Under the pieces are notes generated by a model that made no database searches, had not been told where the DNA came from, and worked only from the letters and a program-made list of their open reading frames with translations. A stretch of 64,000 nt of DNA from Eucalyptus grandis (taxonomy: Eukaryota; Streptophyta; Magnoliopsida; Myrtales; Myrtaceae), in assembly GCF_016545825.1 (NCBI RefSeq), contig NC_052612.1:40345738-40409737 (forward strand). Direction: 5' to 3'. Position numbers and translations under genes: made by a program. Shown here piece after piece: positions 61,433 through 64,000 of the stretch (the first letter of the stretch is position 1; each line of letters starts with the position of its first letter).

Positions 61433-61747
61433 GATCTTTGTCCGTCAATGCAATTATTGATGGATCTCTCTCTCTCTCTCTCCCCAGCTACTTGATCTTT
61501 GTCCGTCAATGCAATTATTGATGGAGTTTGCATGAATATCTGTCTATTATTCGTATGACTATTCCTTGCTAAGTATGGTGACAAAACGATGTCGTATTTT
61601 TCCAAATAAGACAAATCAATGCCATTAGTAGGAATGATAGTCAAGAATATCCATCTATTATTCTTATGACTATTCCTTGCTAAGTATGCGACAAATCAAT
61701 GTCGTATTTTTCCAATTAAGACAAATCGATGTCGTTAGTAGGAATGA
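61061..61747. repeat. Nested tandem repeats upstream of gene 3
   Basis: Three units are repeated side by side. Unit A (GGACTAGTCAGAAGCCACTT.. to ..CCAGGTACTTCTC, about 85 bases) occurs at 61061 and 61173, with further partial copies from 61258 to 61407. Unit B (TACTTGATCTTTGTCCGTCA.., 37 bases) occurs at 61428 and 61489. Unit C (about 103 bases, containing ATGACTATTCCTTGCTAAGT) occurs at 61535 and 61646. CT runs at 61144-61172, 61402-61428 and 61464-61483 separate them and probably promoted slippage. No ORF here is credible; the 88-codon minus frame is a product of the repeats. Confidence 0.92.
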
Positions 61748-64000
61748 GGTGGCCTTTCGACCACAATTATCTCACACCAAGATAAGGCAACAAGCTGCAT
61801 AACTTAAGGCCGCCATTGACTAAGAAAGGGAAAAAAAGTTAAATAGAGAAATAAATGATTAGTCCATTACTAAACAAGAAAAGGAGGAAATATACTGAGA
61901 TATCTAATCTGTCCATTTGTCCATATGTAGATTACTTATTTAGAGTAATTTAGAATAAGACCAAATCAAAAAATTTCTTGTTAATTGTCCATTTGTAGAT
62001 AACATATTTTTTAGTGAATTTAGATAGCAAATTTGTATTATGCTGTGTGAAAATCATGTTAGGTATCCTTTTTGCTGCAACAATAGGAAAAAAAAATTGT
62101 GACATGAAACCAATAAAGCAAAGAAAGAATAATAAGAAATACAATGATAATCTAATGGTGCCATAAATACTGTAAACTAACGATGCATTTTGAGCCTTTA
62201 GCGCCATTTTAAAAGCAACATGCTACCAGAGATTTGATTAATTAATAATTCAACTTCATTAGTAGAAGATTGCAAGCATTTTACGGAAGAGAGAAATGAA
62301 CAAATTTGTTTAATTTAATAACTTAATATTGATATAAAATTTATTTCATATGACACAACTTAAAATCCACCTAGCAAATTTGAAAAGCAAATTTTAACTC
62401 TCATACAAAAAATTAATAGAATCCGGGCGGTGAGATTTAACACAAATCCCCACTCAAAATCCTAATCCAGGGCGGTGAGATTTCATGACCCACCCAGCCT
62501 AGTATCTTTGCTAGGGCTTCACGAAGGAAGGTGGGCTTCCCTTCCCTTGGAGGGTTGGCGGGAAGCCTCAAACGTTATCCTATATTTCCCAAGGAACTGG
62601 GACTGCAGTTTAAGGACCTGCTCAGGTCCAAATATCTAACCTTTTTGCTATTTGAAAAGAAAATTTGAGATAGGTCTTCACCCAACACGCGGAATTTTGG
62701 AGATTCTAGTACGGACAAAATCATGGGAATTTCCCATCAACTTCATACCCCCAAGATATTTGCTGCCGGTCTGTGTCTAGAAAGTCATCCTCCCGAGAAT
62801 GCCAAAACTCTTTGTATTATTGTGTGTTTGTTCTGATTGCTGAACCCACTCAGCCATCGAGGAGGAGGCGGCGGTTTGGAATATGTTCTAGAAACCCAAA
62901 CCTTTATTACTTTTTTATTTCTCAAGTCACGGCCTCTCCCCTCTCATTTCTTACCCACCGTCTCTCTACTCTCTAGTATTGAATAGAGAATATAATATGG
63001 CATTCTTAAATAAATAAATAAATAAAAGTAAAAAGTAACATTTTAACATCATTCTTTTAAAATACTTCATTGTAATAAAAGAACCAATAGGGTCAGTTAT
63101 AGAATGTACAAAGTAGATTTCAGGTTTAAACAATTGGAATCAATCCTAACATGTTCCAAGTTTCAAATTTAGAATTACCCATCCTAAGATTAATCCCTAA
63201 ATCACTTTATTGATCACTAAATATTAGTTGTTCTTCACGAGATCACTGAATTTAATATTGCCCCAATTCAACTTTTGCTATCCCTCTATAGAATTTCAAC
63301 TAATTTTATGATTTTAAAATACTTGATGGATGTGATTAAATTACCCCACTACCTCAAGCATTAATGTGCAGAAAATTTGTCAAAAAAAAAAAAAAACGAA
63401 GAAGAAGAAAAAAACGACCCCGAACTCTTGCTTTAGAGTTTGTAAGATTGGACTTCCAACATTAAGTCAAGCTTTCCTTTATTCAATAAGATATATTTGA
63501 TGTAATGGTTAGTAAAAGGTAACTTCTTCAATTGAATATATTGATTTTCTTCAATGGCCCATGCGTTTTATATATGAAATTATCATAAATTCTAAAAAAA
63601 GAGTCACGCACATAGAACCCCGCAATAGTAAAATTATTACGTGTAATTGGGCACATGATAGAGTGATAAAGAAATGGTAGCCCAGCGGAAGCTTGGCTAC
63701 GCTTTTCATTTATCAATTTTACATCTTTGTATTTCATTAAATTTGTCATGCTTTTTACTCGGTTTTCCATCTTTTTTTTCTTTTTTTCTCTATTTTTATT
63801 CTATTCTATCCATGCATTTTCTTTATGCCAATACTTCTTCTTCTTCTTTCTTTTGTATCCTCTCCGTTACAGAATTGTACTTTTTTTCCTTTTTAGTTTT
63901 TTTCTTCATATTGATCATCACGAATACTTTTGTGTACCTACCTTCCAATTTGCCTTAATTTGTTCTTTAATTGTCCATTTTAAAAATATATTCAATGACT
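61748..64000. other. AT-rich region to the end of the window
   Basis: About 2.2 kb. 62660-62750 resembles 23305-23383 upstream of gene 2, marking the far edge of the tandem WAK unit. (AATA)n occurs at about 63009-63026, an A-run at 63382-63396, and T-rich low complexity at 63770-63910. No gene, RNA or mobile element is recognised. Confidence 0.5.

Noticed and set aside
1..64000. CRISPR array, bacterial operon, phage or plasmid features
   Set aside because: Introns, plant receptor kinases and plant TEs identify a nuclear plant genome. The tandem repeats at 61-62 kb lack regular spacer structure.
1..64000. tRNA or rRNA genes
   Set aside because: I saw no cloverleaf with the conserved T-loop GTTCGA context and no rRNA core sequences. 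A covariance search would be needed for certainty.

Overview
This window is plant nuclear DNA, almost certainly from a eudicot. The evidence is split genes with GT..AG introns, plant wall-associated receptor kinase (WAK/WAK-like) genes, Ty1-copia and L1-type retroelement debris, and many short TIR elements with 6-10 bp target duplications. The GC-rich TIR element and general style remind me of Myrtaceae (Eucalyptus-like), but that is a weak guess. All recognisable genes are WAK-type and lie on the minus strand. No tRNA, rRNA or CRISPR array was recognised.

Layout. Positions 1-25757 (copy A) are repeated as 30694-55931 (copy B) in direct orientation and near-identical form. Copy A stops exactly at a run of 100 N (25758-25857); copy B runs on past the same point into unique DNA. 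Each copy holds, from low to high coordinate: part or all of a long LTR-like element; a truncated WAK N-terminal fragment (2350-2783 / 32690-33102); a three-exon WAK pseudogene with a GC-rich first exon ('gene 0', 3569-6900 / 33868-37199); a three-exon WAK gene ('gene 1', 7892-10749 / 38173-40935); about 7 kb of AT-rich intergenic DNA with small TIR elements; a decayed WAK ('gene 2', 18341-22504 / 48438-52652) whose kinase exon is split by a 1.2-kb long-TIR element with a clear target duplication; and an L1-type LINE fragment (23385-25122 / 53547-55292). Between the copies (25858-30693) lie a broken Ty1-copia element, a GC-rich island that may be its LTR, and the left part of the LTR-like element. 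After copy B come an isolated exon-like fragment, another TIR element and one apparently intact WAK gene ('gene 3', 58220-60930, 736 codons), whose upstream region carries nested tandem repeats.

How the genes relate. Genes 1, 2 and 3 share one architecture: exon 1 with signal peptide, GUB_WAK region and a C-C-x-T-S-I-P motif; exon 2 with one calcium-binding-type EGF module of about 102-105 bp; exon 3 with the membrane segment and a Ser/Thr kinase. All introns are phase 1. They form a head-to-tail tandem cluster, and genes 2 and 3 share homologous flanks. Proteins of this class sit in the plasma membrane, sense wall pectin or oligogalacturonides outside and signal through the kinase inside. 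Only gene 3 reads cleanly from start to stop. Gene 1 has a complete, catalytically plausible kinase exon in copy A but broken upstream exons. Genes 0 and 2 look dead.

The main result is structural. The 25-kb repeat beside a 100-N join is best explained as two allelic contigs placed side by side (false duplication). The copies also carry real structural differences: a 196-bp start-codon deletion, a 369-bp local duplication and (AT)19 versus (AT)9. So they are two haplotypes or two true copies, not one sequence read twice. I did not find a convincing novel biological system.
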